From Lactifluus volemus (Eukaryota > Basidiomycota > Agaricomycetes > Russulales > Russulaceae), in contig WTXI01000132.1 of assembly GCA_022376515.1 (NCBI GenBank), positions 37,002-101,001 of the forward strand: DNA of 64,000 bases, in the 5' to 3' direction. Each line of letters begins with the position of its first letter. Position 1 is the first letter of the stretch. The translations under genes and the position numbers were made by a program. The notes beneath the pieces are model-generated. The model was not told where the DNA came from and ran no database searches. It saw only the letters and a program-made list of their open reading frames with translations. Positions 35,701-47,505 of this stretch are shown here, one piece after another.

Positions 35701-38161
35701 CTCTGATTTGAAGTATTCTTTCAGAACTTCTTCGTACAAACGATCCAACAAACCTCCGTCACGACCTCGAGAGTTTCCCAACCGATGCTTTATGAGCTGT
35801 TTCACGCTCACGCCGAGATTATCGCGGCTATTGATGAACCCGGATGCAACTGCAGCCCACTGAAACAGGCCCTCTGACCCCTTCACTAATCTGGAGCCAT
35901 GCTCTTTGAAAACTTCCTCGGGGAGCTCATTCTGGAGATAAATCCCAATATCTTGCTCCGTGTCGGCAGCCAGTTGGGCGTCATTCATGTAGAGGGTACG
36001 GACAGACTTCGCGTTGGCGAACGCAGGTTCGATACCATGCTCCGGCCTCGAAGTGATGAATATGCGGAAGTTTGGCGGGAGGTCATTGAGATGTTGGGCA
36101 AGGAACGTATGTAGTCCATTTTTGCCAATCGTGATGCCACTCTCATCCAACGCATCGATGACGATAAGAATCGTGCCATCGAGTTGTAGGTACTTGAGTG
36201 GTTCAAGGAGGAGCCATTCAAAAAGTCTAGGATAATCCCGGGTGCTACGAAAAGATGAATTGTCCACAACGGCCTCCCCGAGGGCGAGTTTGAACGAAGG
36301 ATAACGATCGCAGAGATCACGAGCAAGCGTTGTGAATAGGTGATAACCATCATCTTTGGCGTCTATGGATTCCTCCTTTCGACGAAAAGCGACATAGGAA
36401 CCAAGACACTTCTTGTCGAAGAGATGCGCGACCTCATGTGCAATCGAGGACTTTCCTGTGCCTGCCTGGCCGAAGAGAACGAGGCCACGTTCGGACTTGG
36501 GATTCCCGACCCATTCAATGATGTGGTGCAAAAAATCTTGGCGAGTGCCTGGATGACAGCCCTTCCTATCGTTGAATCGCCAGCCTCCGATAACAGGCAC
36601 TTCTCCGATTATTGCCCTCAATTCTGCGCTCACCCTGTCAGATGGACGATCCGACGATTTGCCAGAATCACGCACCAGATTCCAATCCCTGGTTCGACGT
36701 TTTCGTTAGCTGCGATCTCATATCATCTCGTATCTGAAGGACAGCAGCCCCAGCAATGACAGTAGCATATGTGAGGAACTTTTTATGCAGTAATATGAGC
36801 GTGGTTCGGTAGGTTTCGACCTTGTCGTCAAGCTGGCCGCCGATATTCTTAAAAACTCGTTTCCCTGGAAATCAAATGTTAATAACAAGCAATGAAACTG
36901 GTCAAGACGACGTACCGACTTGCAGATCCTTCGCATAGGATTCGATAAATTCGGCAGATTCGGAGACGCACTGCAGCATCTCCTCGAGGATTTTTGCCTG
37001 CGTAGATCCCTGCCGAATGCTCGTCAAAACGTCCGCGTCCTTCGCAAATTCAAACGCGTCCCGTATCGCGATAAGTAGTGTCCGGACATTATCGTCAAGC
37101 TGAAACTGGTGTACCAAGGTCTGGTAGCGAAGTGACAAAAGAAGAGTGAATCTTCCATGGCCTCCGACAAAGTAAGGACACATACCTCGGGGATCTTTGA
37201 GAACAGACTCCATGCTAAGCTGGCATAGGGGTTCAGCTGGGGCGGAGCGGAATGAGGTCAGCGAAGGGTAGGGAGAAAATATTTTTGGTGCATACTTTTA
37301 GGATTGGACTCACTGTGTCCATCACCCATTTGATACTATTAGCGGTAGTCTTCCACGTCTTCACCATATCCAAAGCTTCCCCAGCGCGATCCAGAGTATG
37401 TGACATCTCCGTCTGGTTGTCCACCATCGATGCCACAGGAGTACCGCTCTCGATGGGAACGGTACCCACCCGAGATGAAGAAGGTAGGGCGGTGGTAGTT
37501 GCCGTCGGTCGCGTGGTATGAATAGAATGCGCAGTACCTTCTTCAGCGACAGGGTTGTCCAGATCTGCCATTCTTGGATTTGGGGCGTTGTCTGGCGCAG
37601 TCACAGACGAACTCGGATGTTCTGACATGGTGATCGTTATGTAGGGTGTGGCCTGCTCCGTCAGGTGTCCATGTCGATCAGTGCCGCCGAAAGCAATATT
37701 GAGCTCTACAGGTTGGATGCTCAGCCAGACGCACGAACAAGAATCCTAAAAAGACGAACCGCGTTGAGATTCACAACCTATTTCCTTTATTCCAACAAGG
37801 ATGTCTTTCTGCATGGCTCTTTTTGCATACAGAGATATTGTAACACGAGAATGTGGTTGTAAGGCACTACTACAGGAGATTCAGTTGGTGAATAGAGGCA
37901 AAAGTATAAGAGTACTTACAAAGCATTGACCTCCTCGTTCCACTCCACATGATTCCCCATGCTCTGCACAGCTCGTGTATGCCAAGTTCTCGCCCCAGCG
38001 ATCACAGTAACATAAAAACGACTTTCCTTTCGAGAGATGGTCTTGATATGTGGAAGGTTCTGTGCTTTGAGGACTGGGAGAGAAGAGAGATTTAGTACTT
38101 GTGACAGCGAGATATCAAGACACATACTGGTTAGTTGGAGTGGAAATGAGCTAGATTGCAT
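32742..38161 (-). CDS. NLR2: C2-like / NACHT / 14xWD40 NLR-type protein
   Basis: Most complete of the three NLR-type genes; such proteins are thought to act in fungal non-self recognition or programmed cell death. Exon 1 is 38128-38161 (MQSSSFPLQLT plus one base). A 54-nt intron follows, then a C2-like exon (to about 37931). Exons for a Ser/Thr-rich linker (37240-37740) and a helical region (36700-37215) come next. NACHT lies in 35098 to about 36675, with Walker A GQAGTGKSS at about 36445-36471 and Walker B ILIVIDALDE. The intron 35046-35097 leads to the WD40 exon, open to the stop at 32742. It encodes fourteen 43-residue repeats with consensus SVAFSPDGQRIASAS-DxTIRVWD-ATTG, followed by the tail GWICGEEKELFLWIPGLHRQ. 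About 1,600 residues. Junctions in the linker exons are approximate. Two seven-bladed propellers would fit 14 repeats. Confidence 0.85.
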
Positions 38162-38205
38162 ATCGGTGACTCGAGCGCGGCTGAGGTCGGTTATTCTAGA
38201 TGTTA

Positions 38206-39575
38206 CAGCCCCTTGCATAACGTTAGGCGGGTCCGAAAAAAAAACACACACACAGCGGAGCACTGCGTAGTGCTAATTTCAATCTCCGTCGTATCAACTT
38301 TGAGATAACGTGACCGTTGTCGTTGCACGTGGTGCCTGCACGGGTGGGATGACAGACTCGCCCAAGACCCCCAAGTCAGACGCGGTGACGATCGCAAAGC
38401 CTGGATCACCTTCCTCAAATCCGAAATGGCCTCCAACGACAAGCAGAAGCTGGTGGTTTTCTTCCGTGATGCTCTCGCTAACGCTGACAGAGATCATAAC
38501 ACCCCCATTGGTATCGCGGCCGCCGTAGCTATGCAAACGGAGGGACAACTGTCGCAGCACTCCCGCAGCATTTGACACTGGTATCTCACCCGCTCAACTT
38601 ATACTCACTAACCTCCCTGTCACCCACCTCCTCCTCATCTCCCCGGACCCCACCGCGATCTCTAGCATAACCAAGCCTGGCCCCCACCCAGGCCAGCCCT
38701 TCTCGCTCTCGTTCAGACAGATGGCTGACAACCTCCTCTCCCTGCACAGGTACCTCAAGATCCAGGTAGTCTGGGCCCCACAAGACCGCTCGCTACATGG
38801 CTTTGCCAAGCACATCACAGACACGATCGCCCCACGCCCGCTCCCGCCCAACCACCGCGAACCACACACCATCAGCTACCAACGACGTGAGGCCAAAGCC
38901 TCGGCAATCGACACATGGGCCGACCGCTGGCTGAGCAACGATCGCCGCTCTCACACCTACATCGCCCTCCCTACCCCACCCAACGGCAAGATACCACCAG
39001 TGATCCAAGGATCAAAAGGTCACGAGAGGGCGGTCTTCTCCACCCTCGTCCGTCTCATCACAGGCCATGCCTTCATCGGCTCGTACACGGTCAAGTTCCG
39101 TTCCCATGAATTGCCCATGCGGGGCTCCCACACAAACCGTCGAACACGTCATTGTAGCCTGCCCGCTCTACAATGACGCCCATCACAATATCCTCCATCC
39201 AGTTGATCGCGACCTCTCGCTGCCTATCCTTCTAAGCACAGCCCAAGGGGGCAAAGCGGAGCCTCTTCATCAGGACAACACGTACTTGCATCCTCCCGAG
39301 ACAAATCTGGGATCCAGGACAGTTCCCCGTCTCGGAAAATGTTGATTAGTGTACTTGTAAACTTTACTATACACTTCCCCGACCCACCCACACAGTCACG
39401 AAACCGTCGAGTGCACTGCTACGCTCCTTACTTCCCCTGCGTTGTCTTTCCTTCGCACCTGGGCATCACATGACTCACATTACCAAAGAATGCGGAGATT
39501 GAAATTAGCACTCCGCATTGCTCCGCTGTACGTGTTTTTTTTTTTCGGACCCGCCTAACGTTATGCAAGGGGCTG
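38206..39575. mobile_element. 1.37-kb TA-flanked inverted-repeat element carrying a LINE fragment
   Basis: Ends are CAGCCCCTTGCATAACGTTA and its reverse complement; the inverted repeat continues through GGCGGGTCCGAAAAAAAAA to about 43 bp. The flanking dinucleotides are TA (38204-38205 and 39576-39577). There is no transposase. A second, inner inverted repeat follows (CGGAGCACTGC... at 38254 against GCATTGCTCCG at 39515). It lies just upstream of the NLR2 start codon, 44 bp away, and so may displace that gene's promoter. Confidence 0.85.
38600..39225 (+). pseudogene. Fragment of a LINE reverse-transcriptase polyprotein (RNase H and Cys-rich tail)
   Basis: In one frame: HLLLISPDPTAISSITKPGP, then LHRYLKIQVVWAPQDRSLHG, the shape of the LINE-type RNase H core. 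TGHAFIGSYTVKF follows. After a frameshift near 39115 comes CPCGAPTQTVEHVIVACPLY, the usual C-terminal Cys/His tail of such polyproteins. No RT domain is present. It lies wholly inside the inverted-repeat element, so it was captured, or the LINE inserted first and was then deleted. Confidence 0.65.
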
Positions 39576-39595
39576 TAATAAGGCCACCCGCTTTC

Positions 39596-39690
39596 AGGGA
39601 TGCATCTAAAATTAGAACGATACAGAGGAGATGATTAGTATGGCCCCTGCACACTATCTCAGTGGTAGACCTACGGGTCTCAATATTTAT
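39596..39690 (+). pseudogene. U6 snRNA pseudogene
   Basis: Matches the U6 gene at 47449: GGATGCAT, TTAGAACGATACAGAGGAGA and TATGGCCCCTGCACA are recognisable, and the 3' tail AGTGGTAGACCTACGGGTCT is identical. The ACAGAGA box is changed to ACAGAGG. The AGC triad is changed to AGT. The segment AAGGATGACACGC is missing. It sits beside NLR2 as the intact gene sits beside NLR3. Confidence 0.85.
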
Positions 39691-40089
39691 ATCTTCCTGT
39701 GCGAATCTTCATCCACTTCTAACTTTATCGCAAATTCCCTTTGTTTTCCCTTTGTTTCGACTCTCTTTGTCTAGCTCACAACATGGTGTACTCCACAGCC
39801 CATTATAAATCCTACATGACACTGCCGTTACAGGCCAAGGCGTTCTAAATGATTGTGCCTGCCCCCCATGATAATTGATAAACCACATGTGGTAGATCTT
39901 GGGTAGCATCCATCACAGCACAAACTTTAATGCAGTGGTAGATATGTAATGTACAGCATGTAATAACCTAATGAATATCCAAGGAGACGCATCCGACATC
40001 TAGGGATGCGATGCCAGTGATCCATTCGTCAACTCGTACTTTACTCCCAGTTTCTCCTAAGACAAGGCTTTTGGCCCGTGAACACTCAT
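39691..40089. other. No gene recognised
   Basis: AT-rich intergenic sequence without long frames that resemble proteins. Confidence 0.5.
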
Positions 40090-40464
40090 TTCACTTGCAG
40101 GATCAGCCCCTGGAGAGTCGCAGCGCAGGTGTCCGAATGATCCGAGTCTCTGGGGACTGGCTACATCATTTAAATTTTTGCGGAGCGAGGCCTTGATGTT
40201 AACGATGCCGCGAGTCGTCTCTGTTGTTGTCTCGGGGATCGGTAGGTCATGCGGGAGCATGAACGGGGACGTGATTGAGAAAAGGAGGGCATTGAATAGG
40301 CCGGATGAAAGGTAGATGATGTCGACCAAAATTGTGATGGCAAATGGGATGGGATGGTCCGCGAAGGTGCTATAGCGCACAATCGACAAGGGAAGAACTT
40401 GTAAAATCACGTTTAGATAAAGCACAGTCAGAAAGAGGATACTTAAAGAGAAATGGTGCCTCAC
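40090..40464 (-). pseudogene. Fragment of a multi-pass membrane protein
   Basis: A frame with two or three hydrophobic segments (SLSILFLTVLYLNVILQVLP; FAITILVDIIYLSSGLFNAL) followed by SPFMLPHD, in the style of the last helices of fungal seven-helix receptor-like proteins. No start, other helices or full gene is seen around it. Family assignment is uncertain. Confidence 0.4.
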
Positions 40465-40817
40465 TGACGACCCGCCTGCTAGCCCGTTCGCTGATCTTCT
40501 CCACGGTCAGCCATTCGCTCCACTCGACATGAAGTTGAATATGATGGCCTGGTTACGGGGCCAACTCGAATTCGCGCAACGAGCAGTTCAAATTGAACCC
40601 ATCACCATCAACATTTTTAGATTTGCACATCACGTCTGCGGTATACGGCGGCCTCTTGTCATGTCTATATAATGGTTAGGATATCCAGAGGAGTTTGGAT
40701 ACGCGCAGAATAGGTCTGAGACTAATAAATGAATATGAATCGAAGTAAGCCGCGTCAACTTCAATTGGACGCGCGGCGTCTGTCGAGATTAGAACTTTAG
40801 CGCTACCCTCATCCTTT

Positions 40818-41530
40818 CCATCATAAGACTCGGACAACACCGTCTTCTCGCCCCAAGTCAGATTACATCATGTAGAGTATGCACTCCGTCAAGCAGGGAT
40901 CGACAGCTGTCGGTCTGCGCTCGAAAACTCATGCGATCCTCCTTTCTCTCCGAGTCAAAGTGCGTGCCGTGACATGCCCGTAGCAGCAGCAGCGCTTCTT
41001 CTCATTCCTTTGGCTCACACCTACGTTGTCCAGTGCTCAAGCAGCCCGTCTCGTACCAGCAAATGATGTTCCGCATCAGCGACCACGTCGGCATTGTGAT
41101 TGCAGGCCTAACCTCTAATGCCCGTGTACTCCTTCCGTCGTTCTATATTAAGCCCCACCCACAGACCCAAACGAGCTCATCACAATGTAGCAACTTTATG
41201 CGCCAGCAGGCCATGGCATCCACGATGGCCTTCAACCAGGGACCAGTGTGTTTAACCTTTTTTTCCGAATTCACGGGGTTTTCTTTCTGGAAGCTGATGT
41301 ATGTATTGACCTATCACCCAGAGGCCCAAGTGAACACACAGGAATATGGCCGACGTCCATACGGTGTCGGCTTCCTGGACATCGGGTTGGACTACACTGG
41401 ACCACACCTATATCAGTTCTCACCAAGCGCTTGGCCAAGCGACACCTCCTTCGAGTAACTTACCTTGCCGTCGTAATCGGCGCCCGTAGCCAAGCGCCAA
41501 GACGTATTTCGAGAGGCATTTTAAGTCTTT
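40818..41530 (+). pseudogene. 20S proteasome subunit alpha-6 (PSMA1/Pre5-type) pseudogene
   Basis: Recognisable blocks in order: DSDNTVFSPQVRLHHVEYAL (from about 40825), KQGSTAVGLRSKTHAILLSL, SYQQMMFRISDHVGIVIAGL, NFMRQQAMAS, NTQEYGRRPYGVGFL, GPHLYQFSPS and IGARSQ. These are the landmarks of proteasome subunit alpha-6, part of the 20S outer ring. Intron-like stretches remain between them (for example about 41128-41190, GTACTCC...TGTAG), so it is not a processed copy. Frame breaks after VEYAL, the loss of the segment between MAF and QVNTQ, and the missing C-terminal third mark it as a relic. A functional copy must exist elsewhere. Confidence 0.78.
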
Positions 41531-41808
41531 CGCCGATTGTACCATATACCCTCACCTTCTTTTTGTGATCATCATCTCACTCAACAACTCGGATATACCT
41601 TGCAAGCAAGGTACACATGAATGTGTCACGTTACCCATGGCTAGGCATGTGAGCATCTGCACATGCGTTGATGGACCTTCAGTCGATTCATCAATGTGAT
41701 GATTGGAAAGAATAATCTGGATGTGTGTCCGTAATCATTTATTAGCATCACCTATGCCGATTCAGAGGAAATGACTAAAGAAAAAAGATATATAGCGTAA
41801 AACCGATT
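41531..41808. other. 3' flank of NLR3
   Basis: No gene. From about 41610 related to the 3' flanks of NLR1 and NLR2 (TGTCACGTTACC, GATGGACC, CGATTCATCA). Confidence 0.55.
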
Positions 41809-44800
41809 CTATTTTGATAAATTGTAATCATATACTGTAGCCCAATTTGATCCGTAAACAAACTTTGAGAAATCAAGCCGCGTCTCATGTTCGCCTGCAA
41901 TCCAGACAGTGCTGGGTCTATGAAGACACCCCCTGTGAAGATCGGGAATCCATAAAAGAAGTTCCTTCTCTCCTCCATATATCCAACCGTCAGAATTGAT
42001 CCGGGATTGATCCGAAAGGATTTTCTCATTATCCTTTGAGGTGTGTCCAGTAGATAGGCCCGCTCCAACCTGTCCCATTGCAACTTCCCGCATGAGAATC
42101 GCGCAATTAACAGAGCCCGATGCAATACGCCGCCCATCCGGAGAGAATGCAACAGATTCGATAAAAGCAGCAAATGGACCCGCTACGATCTCTCCTGTTG
42201 CGGCATCCCACACGCGAATCGTACAATCGTATGAGGCCGACGCGATACGCTTCCCGTCTGGCGAGAATGCAGCAGAGTTGACCGAACGAGTGTGGCCAGT
42301 AAATGGGCCCGCTATGATCTGTCCGGTTGTGATATGCCATACGCAAATCGTGGCATCGCTTGAGGCCGATGCGAGGCGTTGTCCGTCTGGCGAGAATGAA
42401 ACAGCATTGACCGAATCGGTGTGTCCGGTAAACGGGTCCGCTATGGTCTGTCCTGTTGCGATATCCCAAATGCGAACCGTGTGATCACTTGAGGCCGATG
42501 CGAGGCGCTGTCCGTCCGGTGAGAATACAACAGAATTGACCAAATCGGTGTGTCCAGTAAACGGGCCCGCTACGACCCTTCCTGTTGTGACATCCCAAAT
42601 GCGAATCGTGGAATCAGTAGAAGCCAATGCGATGCGCTGTCCATTCAGCGAGAATGCAACAGAGCTGACCCAAACACCAGCAGTGTGTCCAGTAAACGAA
42701 TCCGCTACGACTTGCCCTGTTGTGGCATCCCACACACGAATCATACGATCGTCAGAGAACGATGCCAGGCGCTGTCCGTCCAGCAAGAATGCAACAGATT
42801 TGACCCGACCGGTGTGTCCTGTAAATGGACCTGCTACGATCTCTCCTGTTGCAGCATCCCACATACAAATTGTGCAATCGTCCGAGGCTGATGCGATGCG
42901 CTGTCCATCTGGCGAGAATGTAACAAGTCTGACCATACCGGAGTGTCCAGTAAACGAATCAGCTACGATATGTCCTGTTGCAGCATCCCACACGCGAATT
43001 GTGCGATCGATCGAGGCCGATGCGATGCGCTGTCCATCCAGCGAGAATGCAACAGAATTGACAAAATCGGTGTGTCCAGTAAACGGGCCTGCTGCTATCT
43101 CTCCCATTGTGGCATCCCATAAGAAAATCGTGCGATCGTAAGAGGCCGATGCGATATGTTGTCCGTCCGGCGAGAATGCAACACTTGTGACATAACCGGT
43201 GTGTCCAATAAATGGGCCCGCTACGACCTCTCCTGTTGTGGTATCCCACACGCTAACTGTGTGGTCGTCCGAGGTCGATGCGATGCGCTGTCCGTCTGGC
43301 GAAAATGCAACAGAAAGAACCCAACCGGTCTGTCCAGTAAACGGGCCCGCTACAATCTGTCCTGTTGCGGCATCCCACACGCATATCGTGTGATCGTCCG
43401 AGGCCGATGCAATGCACCGCCCGTCTGGTGAGAATGCAACAGATTCGACCCAATCGGTGTGTCCAGTAAACGGGCCCGCTACGGTTACTCCTGTTGTGGT
43501 ATCCCAAATGCGAATCGTGCAATCCCGCGAGGCCGATGCAACGCGCCGCCCGTCCGGTGAGAATGAAATAGAAACGACCGCAGCTGTGTGTCCAGTAAAT
43601 GGGTCCGTTACGATTTGTCCTGTTGCGACATCCCACATGCGAATCGTGCGGTCGTTCGAGCCCGATGCAATGCAATGGCCGTCCGGCGAAAATGCAACAG
43701 AATTGACCCAATCGGTGTGTCCAATAAACGGGCCCGATACGATCTTTCCCGTCGTGGCATCCCAAACGCGAATCGTGCAATCGGATGAGGCTGATGCGAT
43801 GCGATGCCCGTCTGGAGAAAATGCAACAGAAAGGACCATTCCATCATGTGCATGAATCGTCATTTCCAATGCTGGCCAATGAGACAATTCCCCACGTTCC
43901 AAGGTCAATGTGTGAGGAAACTGGGAAAGGTATTGATTGCGGATGCGGGAAGAGGTTGGTGTGAAAGGGAGGGCAGACACATAGATATGCGGAGCGCTCT
44001 TCGCCACGGCCATTCCGAAACACCGCACAAATGCGGACGCATCATGCACCAATCCCAACAGATCCTGCACTTCTGGCTGTGTACGCTGTTCCCGTTTTCC
44101 ACAGAAGTCATTATATGGCATAGTACTCAATTATGGGGTGTACCTACCTCAAGCTGCAACCACGATGATAATACTGGTGAAATAGGGCCCACATGGCTCT
44201 TAATGCTAAGCACTTCCAGCCAAAAGAAAAATTTGGTCTCGAAGAGAGATCGGACCTTCTTGAAGATATCCTGGTCGAAGGCAAAATGTCCTAAATGATT
44301 GACCCAGTAAATACACGCGTATGATAGTCCAGATGGAATGTATTCGGCAATTCGAGATTCAAGGTCAGGGACGTCGCTGTTGGCAAGATATGACGACTCG
44401 AGTTTGCAGATGTTGAATTTCAGGCTATCGAGCATTAAGCCAAGGCAGGAATGTGCCAACTGTCGGTGGGCGTCTGCGAGGTCCACATAAAACATATTGC
44501 TCGTCTTGTTGGTTAGAAAATCTCGGAATGAGGTATGGAGAGGAACGATGGGATGCGTTTGATGAGATGAAGTCACGTTACTCAGCAGCGAGCCGAGGTG
44601 ACGGAGAACAGGAATAGGATCCAAGTCCTCGGGATCATCAAGGGGTGCATGCCGTCGCAAAGAAATTAAGGACCGGATGGAAAGGGGCTCGATCGCAGCA
44701 AAAAGCTGTCCCATGATGGACCGAAATAGCGTCTGTGCTGCCTCTGATCTGAAGTATTCTTTGAGAACTTCTTCGTACAAATGATCCAACAGACCTCCAT

Positions 44801-47192
44801 CATGACCTCGAGAGTGTCCCAACAGGCGCTGTATGAGCTTCTTCACGCTGACGCCGCGATTATCAGGGCTATTGATGAATCCGGATGCAACTGCAGCCCA
44901 CTGAAACAGGCCCTCTGCACCCTTCGCTAATCTGGAGCCATGCTCTTTGAACACCTCCTCGGGGAGCTCATTCTGGAGATAAATCCCAATATCGCACTCC
45001 GTGTCGGCTAGTTTGGCGTCATTCATGTAGAGGGTACGGACAGACTGCAAATTGGCGAACGCAGGTTCAATACCATGCTCTGGCCTCGAAGTGATGAAGA
45101 TGCGGAAGTTTGGAGGGAGGTCGATGAGGTGTTGGGCAAGGAAAGTATGTAGTCCATTTTTGCCGATAGTGACACCACTCTCATCCAACGCATCGATGAT
45201 GATAAGAATCGTGCCATCGAGTTGAAGGTATTTGAGTGGTTCAAGGAGGAGCCATTCAAAAAGTCTAGGATAATCTCGGGTATTACGAAAAGACGAGTTG
45301 CCAATAATGGCCTCCCCGAGGGCGAGTTTGAACTGGGGATAACGATCGGAGAGATCACGAGCAAGTGTTGTGAAGAGATGATAACCATCGTCTTTGGATC
45401 CCTCCTTCCGACGAAAAGCGACATAAGAACCAAGACACTTCTTGTCGAAGAGACGCGCGACCTCATGAGCAATCGAGGACTTTCCTGTGCCTGCCTGGCC
45501 GAAGAGAACGAGGCCACGTTCAGAGTTGGGATTCCCGACCCATTCAATGATGTGGTGCAAAAAAGCTTGGCGAGTGCCTGGATGACAACCCTTCCTATCG
45601 TTGAATCGCCACCCTCCTATAAAAGGCGCCTCTCCAATTATTGCTCTCAATTCTGCGCTCCCCCTGTCAGATGGACGATCCGACGACTTGTCAGAATCAC
45701 GCACCAGTTTCCAATGCTTGGTTGGACTTTTCCGTTTGCCGCGCTCTTACATCATCCCGTATCTGAAGGACAGCAGCCCCAGCGATGACACTAGTATATG
45801 CGAGGAACTTTTTATGCAGTCGGAGGAGTGTGGCACGGTAGGTTTCGACTTTGTCGTTAAGCTGGCCACCGATATTCTTCAAAACTCGTTTTCCTGGAAG
45901 TAATATGTTAATAATAACCAACGAAAGAGGTCAAGACGACGTGCCGACTTGCAGATCCTTCGCATACGATTCGATAAATTCGGCAGATTCGGAGACGCAC
46001 TGGAGCATCTCCTCGAGGATTTTTTCTTGCGTAGATCCCCGCTGAATGTTCGTCAACACGTCCGCATCCTTCGCAAATTCAAACGCGTCCCGTATCGCAA
46101 TAAGTAGTGTTTGGACGTTGTCGTCAAGCTGAAACTGGTTTAGCAAGGTCTGGTAGCGAAGTGAAAAAAATTGGATGAATCTTCCATTGACTTCCGACAA
46201 AGTAAGGACACGCACCTCGGGGATCTTTGACAACAGACTCCATGCTAGGTTGGCATAGGGGTTCAGCTGGAGCGGAACGAACTCAGCGATGGGTAGGGGG
46301 GGGGGGGGGGGGAAAGATCATTTGTGCATACTTTTAGGATTGGACTGACTGTGTCCATCACCCATTTGATAGTATTAACGGTAGTCTTCCACGTTTTTAC
46401 TGTATCCAAAGCTTCCTCAGCGCGATCTAGAGCATGTGACATCTCCGTCTGGTTGTCCACCATCGATTCTACAGGGGTACCGCTCTTGATGGGAACGGCA
46501 CCCGTCCGAGAGGAAGAAGATAGGGCGGTGGTAGCTGTCGCGGGTCGCGTGGTATCAGTAGAATGGGCAGCGCCTTCTTCAGCGACAAGGTTGTCCTGAT
46601 CCGCCATTCTTGGGTTTGGGGCGTTGTCTGCCGCAGCCACACTCGGATTTGCTGACATGGTGATCGTTATGTAGGGTGTGGCCGGCTCCGTCAGGTGTCC
46701 GGGATGTTGGTTAGTACTAAAAACAACGTCGAGTTCTACAGGTTGGATGTTCAGCCAGACGCATGAGTAAGAACGAACTTTAACGAGACGAACCGCGTCG
46801 GGATTCACAGGCTATTTCCTGCGTTCCAACAAGGATGTCTTTTTGCATGGTCCTTTTTGCATACAGAGACATTGTAACACGAGAATGTGGTTGTAGGGCA
46901 CTGCAGGAGAGTCAGTTGGTAAATAGAGGCAAAAATATGAGAGTACTTACAAAGCATCGACCTGCTCGTTCCACTCCACACGATACCCCATGCTCCGTAC
47001 AGCTCCTGTATGCCAAGTTCTCGCCCCGGCGGTCACAGTAACATAAAAGCGACCTTCTTTTCGAGAGATAGTCTTGAGATGGGGAAGATTGTGTGCTCTG
47101 AGGACTGGCAGGGAGCAGAGCTTTAGTACTTGCCACAGTGAGGTATCAAGACACATACCGGTTAGTTGGAGTGGGAACGAGGTCGGTTGCAT
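41809..47192 (-). CDS. NLR3: C2-like / NACHT / 14xWD40 NLR-type protein
   Basis: Third paralogue, same exon layout. ATG at 47190-47192 (MQPTSFPLQLT), C2-like exon (LRAHNLPHLKTISRKEGRF) and a linker exon (46330-46760; PITITMSANPS-like and PNPRMADQDN). The helical region spans 45740-46250. The NACHT exon is 44148 to about 45704, with Walker A GQAGTGKSS, Walker B ILIIIDALDE and FITSRPEHG. The intron 44086-44147 precedes a WD40 exon open to 41809. It has fourteen repeats, of which repeat 13 is shortened by a few residues and repeat 14 is degenerate; the tail is GWIYGGEKELLLWIPDL. The intron before the LNPYANLAW exon has a run of 17 G on the plus strand (46296-46312), i.e. a poly-C pyrimidine tract. 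Likely functional; linker junctions not resolved. Confidence 0.83.
46296..46312. repeat. Homopolymer G17 in an NLR3 intron
   Basis: On the coding strand it forms a poly-C pyrimidine tract upstream of the 3' splice site; NLR1 and NLR2 have mixed pyrimidines there. Confidence 0.85.
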
Positions 47193-47448
47193 ATCGGTGA
47201 CCCAAGTGCGGCTGAAGTCGCTTATTTCCGTTGAGGACCTGGGGTGTGTAAAGGTTAAAAGCAGGAATATTGGAAGTGAGAGAATTCCGCGTACAAATTG
47301 CGAGTTGGTGGCTACAGAAGAGATCGATAAGAGCGAGGGTTTGAACCCCGAGGCCGCCGCCACAGACCTAAAACGGTCATAATTCATACCCGCGTCCTAA
47401 ACGAAATAGAAACTTTTGTTTACCGCTTTTCGTCTCACTCATATGCTA

Positions 47449-47474
47449 TCGCTCTCTTCGGGGATGCATACGAA

Positions 47475-47505
<31 letters not shown>

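Noticed and set aside
22888..44130. Many plus-strand frames of 60-240 residues opposite the WD40 exons
   Set aside because: They are antisense shadows of the 129-bp WD40 repeats (recurring CPVNGPATICPVAASH-like text).
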